From positions 62,001-126,000 of the forward strand of contig CANGOP010000007.1 in the NCBI GenBank assembly GCA_947455595.1: a stretch of DNA of 64,000 bases, given 5' to 3'. This document shows positions 56,145 to 64,000 of this stretch, piece by piece; the first letter of the stretch is position 1; every line of letters begins with the position of its first letter. The stretch is from Gammaproteobacteria bacterium (GTDB taxonomy: Bacteria > Pseudomonadota > Gammaproteobacteria > Steroidobacterales > Steroidobacteraceae). The position numbers and the translations under genes are program-made. Below the pieces are notes generated by a model. The model had not been told where the DNA came from. It was given only the letters and a program-made list of their open reading frames with translations, and did not search any database.

Positions 56145-57371
56145 TCAATGCACGAGTTGGTTCAACTCGAAGATCGGCAGCAATAGGGCCAGCACAATGA
56201 GCAGCACGATGCCACCCATGACGAGAATCATGGCCGGACCCAGGATGTTGACGGCTGTATTGACGATGCCGTCCATGTCGCGTTCCTGATTCGTCGCCGC
56301 GCGTTCGAGCATTGTTTCCAACTCGCCGCTCGATTCACCGCTCGCGATCAAGTGGATCAGCATCGGCGGAAAGAGGCGTGAGACCCCCAGCGATCGGGCA
56401 ATGGGTGCGCCTTCGCGTACTTTAACCGCCGCCTCGGCCACGGCCTCGCGCATCGGCAGATTGGCGACGACTTCGCCTGAAATCCGCAGCGCCTCGAGGA
56501 CGGGGACGGTGCTGGCGGTGAGAATCGAGAGGGTTCGTGCGAAGCGGGCCGCATTCACGCCACGTGCGACGCGGCCGATAATGGCTAGGCGCAGTACCCC
56601 GTGATCCCAGCGGCGTCGATTGTTCGGGTTCTGCAGCCACCGCTTGGTGCCCCAGATCACCCCCGCAACGCCTGCCGCCAAGAGCCACCACCACTGACGG
56701 AATCCATCGCTCGCGGCTATCAGTACGCGCGTCAGCAGTGGCAACTGATGCTTGCCGGCCTTAAAGACGTTGACGACTTCCGGTACGACGTAACCGAGCA
56801 GCAGGGAGACGATGACGATACACACGATCGTCAACAAGATCGGGTAGACCAGCGCATTGCGCACCCGCGACTGGAGGATCTCGCGATTTTCGGTGTAGTC
56901 GGCGAGGCGCTCCAAGACACCATCGAGGCGGCCGGCCTGCTCACCGGCCGCGACGGTGGCACGATAGATCTCCGGAAACACTTGTGGAAAGACACCCAGG
57001 CCATCGGCGAGCGTGCGTCCTTCCAGGACGCGGGCGCGGACACCGGAGATGATGGCGGCGACGCGCGGTTTCTCGGTTTGCTGAGAGGTTGCCAGCAACG
57101 CTTCCTCTAGCGGAAGACCGGCGCGTGTGAGGGTCGCCAACTGCCGGGTGAGCAGAGCCAGATCGGTGGCTGAGATCCCTCGGCGCAGAGTGAAGCGTCC
57201 GCCAGCGCGGTTTTGTTCGGTACGCTCGACTTCGCTGATGGAGACCGGCAGCAAGGCTTGCTCGCGCAGTTGCTGACGGACTTGGCGCGCATTGTCGCCC
57301 TCCAGAAGGCCGCGTTTCTCGCGACCGGCCGTATCGAGGGCCACATACTGGTAGGCGGGCACGGGTCTCAA
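56145..57371 (-). CDS. gspF: Type II secretion inner-membrane protein GspF
   Basis: Polytopic platform protein of the type II secretion system, 408 residues. Two GspF cytoplasmic domains are present (about 70-195 with LTRQLATLTRAGLPLEEALLA; 275-380 with FARTLSILTASTVPVLEAL) and three membrane helices (about 172-192, 222-240, 375-400). The start is a TTG overlapping the gspE stop (TTGA); a GTG three codons later (57362) is an equal candidate. Confidence 0.93.
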   Translation of the reverse strand: MRPVPAYQYVALDTAGREKRGLLEGDNARQVRQQLREQALLPVSISEVERTEQNRAGGRFTLRRGISATDLALLTRQLATLTRAGLPLEEALLATSQQTEKPRVAAIISGVRARVLEGRTLADGLGVFPQVFPEIYRATVAAGEQAGRLDGVLERLADYTENREILQSRVRNALVYPILLTIVCIVIVSLLLGYVVPEVVNVFKAGKHQLPLLTRVLIAASDGFRQWWWLLAAGVAGVIWGTKRWLQNPNNRRRWDHGVLRLAIIGRVARGVNAARFARTLSILTASTVPVLEALRISGEVVANLPMREAVAEAAVKVREGAPIARSLGVSRLFPPMLIHLIASGESSGELETMLERAATNQERDMDGIVNTAVNILGPAMILVMGGIVLLIVLALLLPIFELNQLVH

Positions 57372-58843
57372 TCCTCCCGAGTGACGCGCAGAACTTCTTC
57401 CAGCGTCGTTTCGCCGGCGAGAATACGGCGACGGCCGTCGTCGCGAATACCGCAGGTGGTCTTGCGGGCATGTTGCTCGAGTTCGTGCTCGCCGGCGCCG
57501 TCATGGATCAACTGGCGCATGCCGTCGTCGATCATGGTCAGCTCATAGATGCCGGTGCGGCCACGATAGCCGCCGTGCGCGCCGCCACCCGCGTGGTAGA
57601 GGGTGGTCGGCGTACCCGGTGGGACGTTGAGCAGTTCACGTTCGCGGTCGCTGGCCTCGTAGGCGATTTTCGAGGCGGGTTCCAGTACGCGCACGAGGCG
57701 CTGGGCCACGACACCCAGCAGGGTGGAGGAGAGCAGAAAGGGCTCCACGCCCATGTCACGCAAGCGCGTGATAGCGCCGACAGCGGTGTTGGTGTGCAGA
57801 GTCGAGAGCACCAAGTGACCCGTGAGCGAGGCTTGCACCGCGATCTGGGCTGTTTCGATGTCACGGATTTCGCCGATCATGACGACATCGGGATCTTGTC
57901 GCAGGATGGCGCGCAGACCGCGTGCGAAGGTCATGTCGACCTTTGTGTTGACCTGCGTTTGGCCGATGCCGTCGATGTAGTACTCGATCGGGTCCTCGAC
58001 CGTCATGATGTTGCGGGTCGCGTCGTTCAAACGCTCCAGCGCCGCATACAGCGTCGTCGTCTTACCCGAGCCGGTCGGTCCTGTGACGAGGATGATGCCG
58101 TACGGTTTGTGAATCAGTTCATCGATCTGCTGCCGGGTGGTCGGCTCCATGCCGAGGCGCCCAAGGTCCAGCCGACCCGCCTGTTTGTCGAGGAGACGCA
58201 TCACGACGCGTTCGCCGTGGCCCGAGGGCAGGGTGGAGACGCGGACATCGACCGGTCGACCGGCAATGCGCAGGGAAATACGGCCGTCCTGTGGGAGTCG
58301 CTTTTCCGCGATGTCGAGCTTGGACATCACCTTGATACGGGAGACGACGATCGCCGCCAGCGCCCGTTTGGACTGCAGCACTTCGCGCAGCACGCCGTGG
58401 ACGCGGAAGCGAATCACCAAGCGATTTTCGAACGGCTCGATGTGAATGTCGGAGGCGTTCTCGCGCACTGCTTGGGTGAGGACCGCGTTGATCAACTTGA
58501 TGATCGGCGCATCGTCCTCACTCTCCATGAGGTCAGATGGCTCAGGGAGCTCATCCGCCAAGTGCGTGAGGTCCGTGTCTTCCTCCAAGCCCTCGGCGGC
58601 TTCTGCCGCCGCATTCTCACCGGACGCATAGTTCGCTTGCAGCAGCGCTTCAAAACGCAGCTCGTCGACACGCTCGACACCGACGCCGCGACGCCCCAGG
58701 TGACGGCGCGCCTCGGCGATCGTCAGGTCGTCGACCCCAATGCGGGCCACGAGTTTCAGGGCGCCATGATCGTCATTGGCCGCGAGCACACCGTGCTTTT
58801 TGGCGAACGCAAACGACAGGCGCCGATCCACGACGGCGCTCAT
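57368..58843 (-). CDS. gspE: Type II secretion ATPase GspE, zinc cysteines absent
   Basis: Cytoplasmic hexameric ATPase driving pseudopilus assembly, 491 residues. It has Walker A GPTGSGKTTTLYAAL, Walker B region DVVMIGEIRDIETA and His-box HLVLSTLHTNTA. In most GspE proteins a CxxC-x~29-CxxC zinc domain follows; here those places read LEPASK (388-391) and GGGAHGG (421-424), with no Cys, although the flanking RLVRVL and GYRGRTGIYEL are intact. It overlaps gspD and gspF. Confidence 0.95.
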   Translation of the reverse strand: MSAVVDRRLSFAFAKKHGVLAANDDHGALKLVARIGVDDLTIAEARRHLGRRGVGVERVDELRFEALLQANYASGENAAAEAAEGLEEDTDLTHLADELPEPSDLMESEDDAPIIKLINAVLTQAVRENASDIHIEPFENRLVIRFRVHGVLREVLQSKRALAAIVVSRIKVMSKLDIAEKRLPQDGRISLRIAGRPVDVRVSTLPSGHGERVVMRLLDKQAGRLDLGRLGMEPTTRQQIDELIHKPYGIILVTGPTGSGKTTTLYAALERLNDATRNIMTVEDPIEYYIDGIGQTQVNTKVDMTFARGLRAILRQDPDVVMIGEIRDIETAQIAVQASLTGHLVLSTLHTNTAVGAITRLRDMGVEPFLLSSTLLGVVAQRLVRVLEPASKIAYEASDRERELLNVPPGTPTTLYHAGGGAHGGYRGRTGIYELTMIDDGMRQLIHDGAGEHELEQHARKTTCGIRDDGRRRILAGETTLEEVLRVTRED

Positions 58844-61017
58844 CAGCCGGGCCCATCCGTCGTCGGTTTGACGGCACCCTCGGGTGCTTTCGGTGCCGGC
58901 GTCGACTCAATCGCCGGTTGCCCTTGGCGACTCGCACGTCCTTTGGGCGTTTCGGTCGGCGGGGCTGCCGAGGGCTGCAGATCCTTCAGATCCGGCATCG
59001 TCGGTTGTGGCACGCCCGGCTGCATGTCAACGGTGCGCCCATTGCGCAGTTCCAGACTGCGCATGTAGTTGTACTTGGCCGAGGTTTCCGTCGCCATCTG
59101 GGTACCGTCCACCAGGATCTTCGGCCGCAGGAAGACCATCAGGTTGGTCTTTTCCTTGGTCGACGACCGGGTCTTGAACAGGTTGCCGATGCCGGGGATC
59201 GCGCCGAGATAGGGGATGGCTTGGTTGCTGGATGAGACGTTGTCCGAGATCAGGCCACCGAGCACGATGATCTCGCCGTCGTTTGCTAACACGCGCGTAT
59301 TGATGACGCGCTTGGAAGTCTGCACGTCGACGGTGGCGATGGAGCTCTTGATCAGGTTGGAGACTTCCTGCTCGATCTTGAGCAGCACGGTGCCGTCGTC
59401 CGTGATCTGCGGCGTGATCTTCAAGATCGTACCGACTTCCTGACGCTGAATGGTCTGGAAGGGATTCACGTAGTTCGAGGTTCCCGTCGTCGTGCCGGCG
59501 CCATTGGCGCCGCCGGCCGCCATGCCGTAGCTCGACGAGTACTGACCCGTCAGGAACGGCACCTCCGTTGCTACCTTGATCTGCGCTTCTTGGTTGTCGA
59601 GCGTGACGATGGAGGGCGTGGAGATGATGTTGGTGTTCGCCTTGCCCTGCAGCGCGTGCAGGATCGCGCCAAAGTTGACGCCCGCCTTGTTGAGGCGACC
59701 GACACCCAACGTCAAGCCGTTTGGAATGGACGAGGGACTCGAGGCGGCCGCCGTCGGATTCAGCGCAGCGGCCGCGATGGTGGCAATCGACGGGCCCGAC
59801 GTTCCGATGGGGTTTACGAACCCGCCGACCGGCCCGTTCTTGTTGGAACCATCCACAAACCAGTTCACGCCCAGATCGACGTTGGAAGAACCGGTGATCT
59901 CCACGATGATCGCCTCGACCTGGACTTCCAAGCGGCGGATATCCAGATGATCGACGATATCCATGAGCTGGCGCATCTGCTTGGATGGCGCCGTCAGGAC
60001 CAACGCGTTGGTGGCCGGGTCCGCCCAGATCGACGTCGATTTGTCGGAGCTCGCGGCGCCACCGGCGGCTGCGCCGCCTTGGGCGGCCGTCGCTTGTAAC
60101 TGCTCTTTGAGCTTGCCCGCGATCTTTTCCGCGTCCCCGTACTTCAGGTAGCGGACTCGGGTACCCGATCCGGTTTCGAGCGGCGTATCGAGGTGCGCCA
60201 CGAGTGCGCGCAGCTTGAGGCGTTGGTTCTTATCACCGGAGAGCAGGACGCTGTTGGTGCGGTCATCGGCAATGACTTTCGCGGCACTGCCACCCCCTTC
60301 CGCTTGGCCACCGGCCGAGAGTTGGTTGATGACGCGCGTGATTTCACCGGCCGTCGCGTGTTCAAGGCGAATGACGTCGATGTCGTCATCGCCACCTTGC
60401 TCGATGCGCTCCAGAATACGCACCATGCGGTTCACGTTGTTGGCGTGGTCCGAGATGATGAGCATGTTGGTCGCCGGGTAGGCGGCGAGGTGTCCATTCT
60501 GCGGAATGAGCGGACGCAGAATCGGGACCAGCTGCGCGGCGTTTGCGTTCTTCAGTTGCACGACCTGGGTCACCAACTCATCCGAGCTGTCGCTCACCGA
60601 TTCGGGCAGGTCGTTCGCCGGGACCTGGCGTGAATTGGCGTCAGGGATGATCTTCCACAACTTGCCGGTCGGGACGGCCACAAAGCCGTGGACTTGCAGG
60701 ATCGACAGGAAGGCCTCGTAGAACGCGTCAGGGGTCATCGGCGTTGAGGACAGCATCGTCACCTGCGCTTTGACGCGCGGGTCGATGATGAAGTTCTTGC
60801 CGGTGATCTGGCTGATGGCCTCGACGATCTGCGTGAGATCCGCGTCCTTGTAATTGGGCGTGATCATCGCTTGGGCGAGCGCTGACGCTTGCGGCGCGGA
60901 CTGCGGGGCCATGGGAGCGGGGGGTACCGGCTGGGCGCCAGCACTCACGACGACCGCCAAGGCCGAAGCGACGGCAGTGGCCAGGGTTCGAGTAGAAGTC
61001 TTGAGGTTCATCCGCAT
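58843..61017 (-). CDS. gspD: Type II secretion outer-membrane secretin GspD
   Basis: Outer-membrane channel of the type II secretion system, 724 residues. It has a signal peptide (about 1-28), an N0 domain (NYKDADLTQIVEAISQITGK), N1-N3 repeats (about 125-350) and the secretin core with VPFLTGQ, TVLLKIEQEVS and VLGGLISDN. The C-terminal ~70 residues are Pro-rich and may be the pilotin-binding S domain; no pilotin gene lies here. It follows gspC by 20 bp. Confidence 0.95.
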   Translation of the reverse strand: MRMNLKTSTRTLATAVASALAVVVSAGAQPVPPAPMAPQSAPQASALAQAMITPNYKDADLTQIVEAISQITGKNFIIDPRVKAQVTMLSSTPMTPDAFYEAFLSILQVHGFVAVPTGKLWKIIPDANSRQVPANDLPESVSDSSDELVTQVVQLKNANAAQLVPILRPLIPQNGHLAAYPATNMLIISDHANNVNRMVRILERIEQGGDDDIDVIRLEHATAGEITRVINQLSAGGQAEGGGSAAKVIADDRTNSVLLSGDKNQRLKLRALVAHLDTPLETGSGTRVRYLKYGDAEKIAGKLKEQLQATAAQGGAAAGGAASSDKSTSIWADPATNALVLTAPSKQMRQLMDIVDHLDIRRLEVQVEAIIVEITGSSNVDLGVNWFVDGSNKNGPVGGFVNPIGTSGPSIATIAAAALNPTAAASSPSSIPNGLTLGVGRLNKAGVNFGAILHALQGKANTNIISTPSIVTLDNQEAQIKVATEVPFLTGQYSSSYGMAAGGANGAGTTTGTSNYVNPFQTIQRQEVGTILKITPQITDDGTVLLKIEQEVSNLIKSSIATVDVQTSKRVINTRVLANDGEIIVLGGLISDNVSSSNQAIPYLGAIPGIGNLFKTRSSTKEKTNLMVFLRPKILVDGTQMATETSAKYNYMRSLELRNGRTVDMQPGVPQPTMPDLKDLQPSAAPPTETPKGRASRQGQPAIESTPAPKAPEGAVKPTTDGPG

Positions 61018-61037
61018 GGGTTCCCGGCGCTTTAGCG

Positions 61038-61913
61038 CTAGTCGTTATTAGGGGATTCGATGGGGGCCGGCACAGTGCCGGGTTGGGTCAGTCGTGTCGG
61101 GTCCGTCAGTGTCGCTAATTGCGATGAATCAATCGTGACGGACTGGATGACACCACCGCGCTCGACGGTCACTTGCGCGGAGGTCGACGACCCGAGTGAC
61201 TGGAGCATCTCCAAGCCGTGCTGGGCGTCCTTGATGGGGACGCCGTTCACCTGGGTCACCATATCGCCGGGCTGCAAGCCCAACTGATCGAACTTTTTAC
61301 GATCCCGGCCCGGGAAGAGCTTAAACCCGCGCAATTGTCCGGCCACGTAGTTTGGCATGGGGCGCATCAGGTCGCCGATGACCTCAGGTGCCGCGACCGC
61401 CTGTCGGGCCACATCGGCGAGGGCCGGCGCTGGCTGCGTGAGCCCGGCGGCGCCGGAACCGGCATGGGGCAGATTGAGCGATTCGCGGATGCCGCCACGA
61501 TCGATCAGAACATGATCGGCGTAGACCTCCAGCAAACGCACGCCGGGCACCACGTCGCTGCCGGTGGCGTAGACGTGGGCGTCGGTGGCGGAGGGACCGA
61601 GAATCGCGAGGCCCGCCGTCGCATCGGAGACGGCGAGGGTGCCGACCAAGGTCAGCGCGATATTCGTTTGCGGCGCCGGGCCCTCCTGGGTGGGGGCGGG
61701 TGGTTCGCCGAAGACGCGGCTGGCGTTGTTCGTGTTGACCCCGGTGTCCATGGTCACCGGCGTGACCGTTGGGGCCGCCGGCTTCGAGGGCAGGAATTTC
61801 CAGGTGAGCAACGCCAGTTGGGTCGCCACCAGAATGGTCCCCACGGCGGCCAGTATCCGCGGCAGGGAGGACCCGGAGAGGAGACGGGTGAGCGATGGCG
61901 GCAAGGCGGACAT
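61038..61913 (-). CDS. gspC: Type II secretion protein GspC
   Basis: Inner-membrane protein linking the secretin to the platform, 291 residues. It has one N-terminal helix (about 20-38), a homology region ([12 protein letters not shown], about 90-160) and a C-terminal PDZ domain ([17 protein letters not shown]). The start is uncertain: ATG 61913 is used; a TTG three codons upstream has a better-placed GAGGAAGG, and a TTG at 61976 would add 21 residues. First gene of gspC-D-E-F. Confidence 0.88.
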   Translation of the reverse strand: MSALPPSLTRLLSGSSLPRILAAVGTILVATQLALLTWKFLPSKPAAPTVTPVTMDTGVNTNNASRVFGEPPAPTQEGPAPQTNIALTLVGTLAVSDATAGLAILGPSATDAHVYATGSDVVPGVRLLEVYADHVLIDRGGIRESLNLPHAGSGAAGLTQPAPALADVARQAVAAPEVIGDLMRPMPNYVAGQLRGFKLFPGRDRKKFDQLGLQPGDMVTQVNGVPIKDAQHGLEMLQSLGSSTSAQVTVERGGVIQSVTIDSSQLATLTDPTRLTQPGTVPAPIESPNND

Positions 61914-62059
61914 CAGTGACAAAACAGATCCCTTCCTCGGCGCGTGTGTTTGAAAAAAATCAAGGAGATGTCCCAATCCATGGTCGACAGCCTGCGATCA
62001 TACGGAGGGAAGCGAGTGCCTCACAAGCGCGGCCTGTCACAGGATTCGTGCGAGGTGTC

Positions 62060-62088
62060 TTGAGTTGCCCGGTCCGCACCCCTATAAA
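62060..62088 (+). promoter_or_regulatory. Possible clpS promoter
   Basis: TTGAGT (62060-62065), 17 bp, TATAAA (62083-62088), eight bases before ATG 62096. If used, the clpS mRNA would start almost at the ATG, so the AAAGGG at 62086-62091 could not serve as a ribosome site. A further-upstream promoter in the 182-bp gap is equally possible. Confidence 0.35.
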
Positions 62089-62095
62089 GGGTCCG

Positions 62096-62434
62096 ATGAG
62101 TGCCCAAGACCCCTCCGATCCGACCCCGCACGACCCCGGCCACAGCCTGGTGGTCGAAGAGGCTACCCCGAAACTGAAGCGCCCACCGCTTTATCAGGTG
62201 GTGCTGCTCAATGACGACTACACTCCCATGGAGTTCGTGGTCGAGTTGCTCGAGCGGATATTTAGCCTTGACCGTGTCCAAGCCACCCGAGTGATGCTCG
62301 AGGTGCACACGCATGGTCGCGGCGTTTGCGGTGTGTACACCTTCGAGATCGCGGAGACGAAGGTGGCTCAGGTGATGGCGTATGCGCGCCAGCACCAGCA
62401 TCCCCTGCTGTGCACGATGGAGGAAGCCGGCTGA
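62096..62434 (+). CDS. clpS: ATP-dependent Clp protease adaptor ClpS
   Basis: N-degron adaptor that delivers proteins with destabilising N-termini to ClpAP. The 112 residues include [20 protein letters not shown], with the substrate-pocket Asn-Asp-Asp, and [19 protein letters not shown] with the conserved His. ATG 62096 leaves the usual ~30-residue flexible N-terminus; the frame open from 61895 overlaps gspC and is rejected. clpA follows by 20 bp. Confidence 0.95.
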   Translation: MSAQDPSDPTPHDPGHSLVVEEATPKLKRPPLYQVVLLNDDYTPMEFVVELLERIFSLDRVQATRVMLEVHTHGRGVCGVYTFEIAETKVAQVMAYARQHQHPLLCTMEEAG

Positions 62435-62454
62435 GCCGGTTTTGGGAGGTTTCC

Positions 62455-64000
62455 TTGCTCTCCAGTGAACTTGAATTTTGTCTGAATACGGCCTTTCAGG
62501 CCGCGCGCGAAGCCCGGCACGAATACATGACGGTCGAACATCTGTTGCTGTCGATCGTCGATACGCCGTCGATCCGTGAAATTCTTAAAGCCTGCGGTGC
62601 GGACGCGCCGAAGTTACAACGCGAATTGCAGAGCTTTATCGCCGACTCGACCCCCCGGTTGACGACGGACGACGACCGGGAAGTCCAGCCGACGCTGGGC
62701 TTCCAACGGGTTTTGCAGCGGGCCGTTTTCCATGTGCAGTCGAGCGGCAAGAAAGAGGTCACTGTCGCGAACGTCTTGGTGGCGATCTTCAGCGAAAAAC
62801 AGTCGCATGCGGCTTATCTGCTTTCCAATCACGACGTCAGCCGTCTGGATGTCATTAATTTCATCTCCCACGGCTTGGCCAAAACGGATGAGACACCGCC
62901 CAAAGACCCCGCAGGCGAGTCGGCCGAGCGCGGCGAAGCGGAGTCGGCTGAGAGCGCGCTGGAAAAATACGCGACAAACCTCAACCTCGCTGCCGAGGCG
63001 GGTCGGATCGATCCCTTGATCGGCCGTACACACGAAGTTGAACGCACCATCGAAATCCTCTGCCGGCGCCGGAAGAACAATCCGCTGTACGTCGGGGAGG
63101 CGGGCGTGGGCAAGACGGCCATCGCCGAGGGGCTGGCTCGCCTGATTGTCGAAGGCAAGGTGCCTGACGTCTTGGCCGATGCCACGATCTATTCACTGGA
63201 TTTGGGCGCCCTCGTGGCCGGCACGAAGTACCGCGGTGACTTTGAAAAGCGCTTGAAAGGCGTGCTGCAGGATCTGCGCAAGCGTCCGGGTGCTGTGCTC
63301 TTCATCGATGAAATTCACACCATTATTGGCGCAGGCTCCGCCTCCGGTGGCGTCATGGATGCCTCCAACCTCATCAAGCCGGTGCTCGCCAACGGCGAAT
63401 TGCGGTGCATTGGTTCGACCACCTATCAGGAATACCGCGGCATTTTCGAGAAGGACCACGCCCTCGCGCGCCGGTTCCAGAAAATCGATGTGGTGGAGCC
63501 CTCGGTGGCCGAAACGGTCGAGATCTTGAAGGGCCTGCGCTCACGCTTTGAGGAGCATCACGGGGTCCGTTATGAGGACGACGCCCTCAAGGCAGCCGCT
63601 GAACTTGCGGCGCGTTATATCAACGACCGCCACCTGCCCGATAAAGCGATCGACGTGGTCGACGAGGCCGGCGCCAACCTGCGTCTCAAACCTCTGGATC
63701 AGCGCCCTGACGCGGTGACGGTGGAGCACATCGAGGCGGTCGTGGCGCGCATCGCGCGGATTCCGCCCAAGCAGGTCTCGACCTCGGATCGCGAAGTGTT
63801 GCGCCACTTGGAGCGGAACCTGAAGCTCGTCATTTACGGGCAGGATCCGGCCATCGAGACGCTTGGCGCCGCCATCAAGATGGCTCGCTCCGGCTTAGGG
63901 GATGCCCGCAAGCCCGTCGGTTCCTTCCTGTTTGCAGGTCCCACCGGGGTTGGTAAGACCGAAGTCACGCGACAATTGGCGTTGGCGCTCGGTGTCGAGT
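62455..64000 (+). CDS. clpA: ATP-dependent Clp protease ATP-binding subunit ClpA, N-terminal part (3' end outside window)
   Basis: AAA+ unfoldase partner of ClpP. The 515 codons present begin at TTG 62455 with GGGAGG five bases upstream, giving LSSELEFCLNTAFQAAREAR, the standard ClpA N-domain start. The first AAA domain has Walker A GEAGVGKTA and Walker B VLFIDEIHT; the second Walker A GPTGVGKTE lies close to the right edge. The ClpP-binding loop is outside the window. clpS directly upstream supports ClpA over ClpB or ClpC. Confidence 0.96.
   Translation, partial: MLSSELEFCLNTAFQAAREARHEYMTVEHLLLSIVDTPSIREILKACGADAPKLQRELQSFIADSTPRLTTDDDREVQPTLGFQRVLQRAVFHVQSSGKKEVTVANVLVAIFSEKQSHAAYLLSNHDVSRLDVINFISHGLAKTDETPPKDPAGESAERGEAESAESALEKYATNLNLAAEAGRIDPLIGRTHEVERTIEILCRRRKNNPLYVGEAGVGKTAIAEGLARLIVEGKVPDVLADATIYSLDLGALVAGTKYRGDFEKRLKGVLQDLRKRPGAVLFIDEIHTIIGAGSASGGVMDASNLIKPVLANGELRCIGSTTYQEYRGIFEKDHALARRFQKIDVVEPSVAETVEILKGLRSRFEEHHGVRYEDDALKAAAELAARYINDRHLPDKAIDVVDEAGANLRLKPLDQRPDAVTVEHIEAVVARIARIPPKQVSTSDREVLRHLERNLKLVIYGQDPAIETLGAAIKMARSGLGDARKPVGSFLFAGPTGVGKTEVTRQLALALGVE

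Noticed and set aside
57470-59068. A 532-codon open frame antisense to gspE
   Set aside because: A shadow of high-GC third positions in gspE; the translation has no recognisable domain and no ribosome site.

Overview
The window is a GC-rich, gene-dense chromosome segment of a gammaproteobacterium. Synteny points that way: recJ-prfB-lysS, an sdhCDAB operon with sdhE, rpoE-rseA-rseB, lepA-lepB-rnc-era-recO-pdxJ-acpS, mfd, lolCDE, msbA-lpxK-Trm112-kdsB, rne/rluC, yceF/yceD-rpmF and clpS-clpA. A CTG-N10-CAG LexA box and an imuA-imuB-dnaE2 cassette next to lexA fit a Xanthomonadales/Nevskiales/Steroidobacter-like lineage; the genus cannot be named from sequence alone. I see no tRNA or rRNA genes, CRISPR array, prophage or insertion sequence.

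Layout. 1-4133: 3' end of recJ, prfB with an intact programmed +1 frameshift, lysS, and convergent ygfZ. 4271-10776: a 63-codon DUF1674/SDHAF4-like gene, sdhCDAB, sdhE, then rpoE-rseA-rseB and a glutaredoxin-like gene, mostly start/stop overlapped. A sigma-E-like promoter lies inside sdhE. 10859-19786: lepA, lepB, DUF4845, rnc, era, recO, pdxJ, acpS, rlmD, nagZ. 19832-24979: an aldo/keto reductase, then mfd-csiV on the minus strand. 25125-33052: an envelope block (lolC-lolE-lolD, exbB-exbD, msbA, lpxK, Trm112 family, kdsB). 33163-40171: a DUF4136 lipoprotein, a low-molecular-weight phosphatase, rne, rluC, carbonic anhydrase and maf. 40270-43256: yceD-rpmF, fabH (no plsX between) and an L,D-transpeptidase.

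43303-45009 is the least conventional part: an ECF sigma factor with a two-TM probable anti-sigma partner, facing a 50-aa membrane ORF and a DUF6249 membrane protein. Three copies of one promoter-like motif (TGAAACC, 17 bp, GTCTYA) each lie 31-36 bp upstream of a start codon: one before the sigma gene and two on the opposite strand. I read this as a self-contained autoregulated ECF regulon. It is followed by an Lpp-like lipoprotein, then lexA with two SOS boxes and the imuA-imuB-dnaE2 mutagenesis cassette.

51762-64000: a LolA-like periplasmic protein overlapping a large Asp-box (BNR/sortilin-like) exported protein, a small acidic protein, a four-gene type II secretion cluster gspC-D-E-F on the minus strand (no gspG-M here, and a GspE lacking its zinc cysteines), and clpS-clpA running off the right end.
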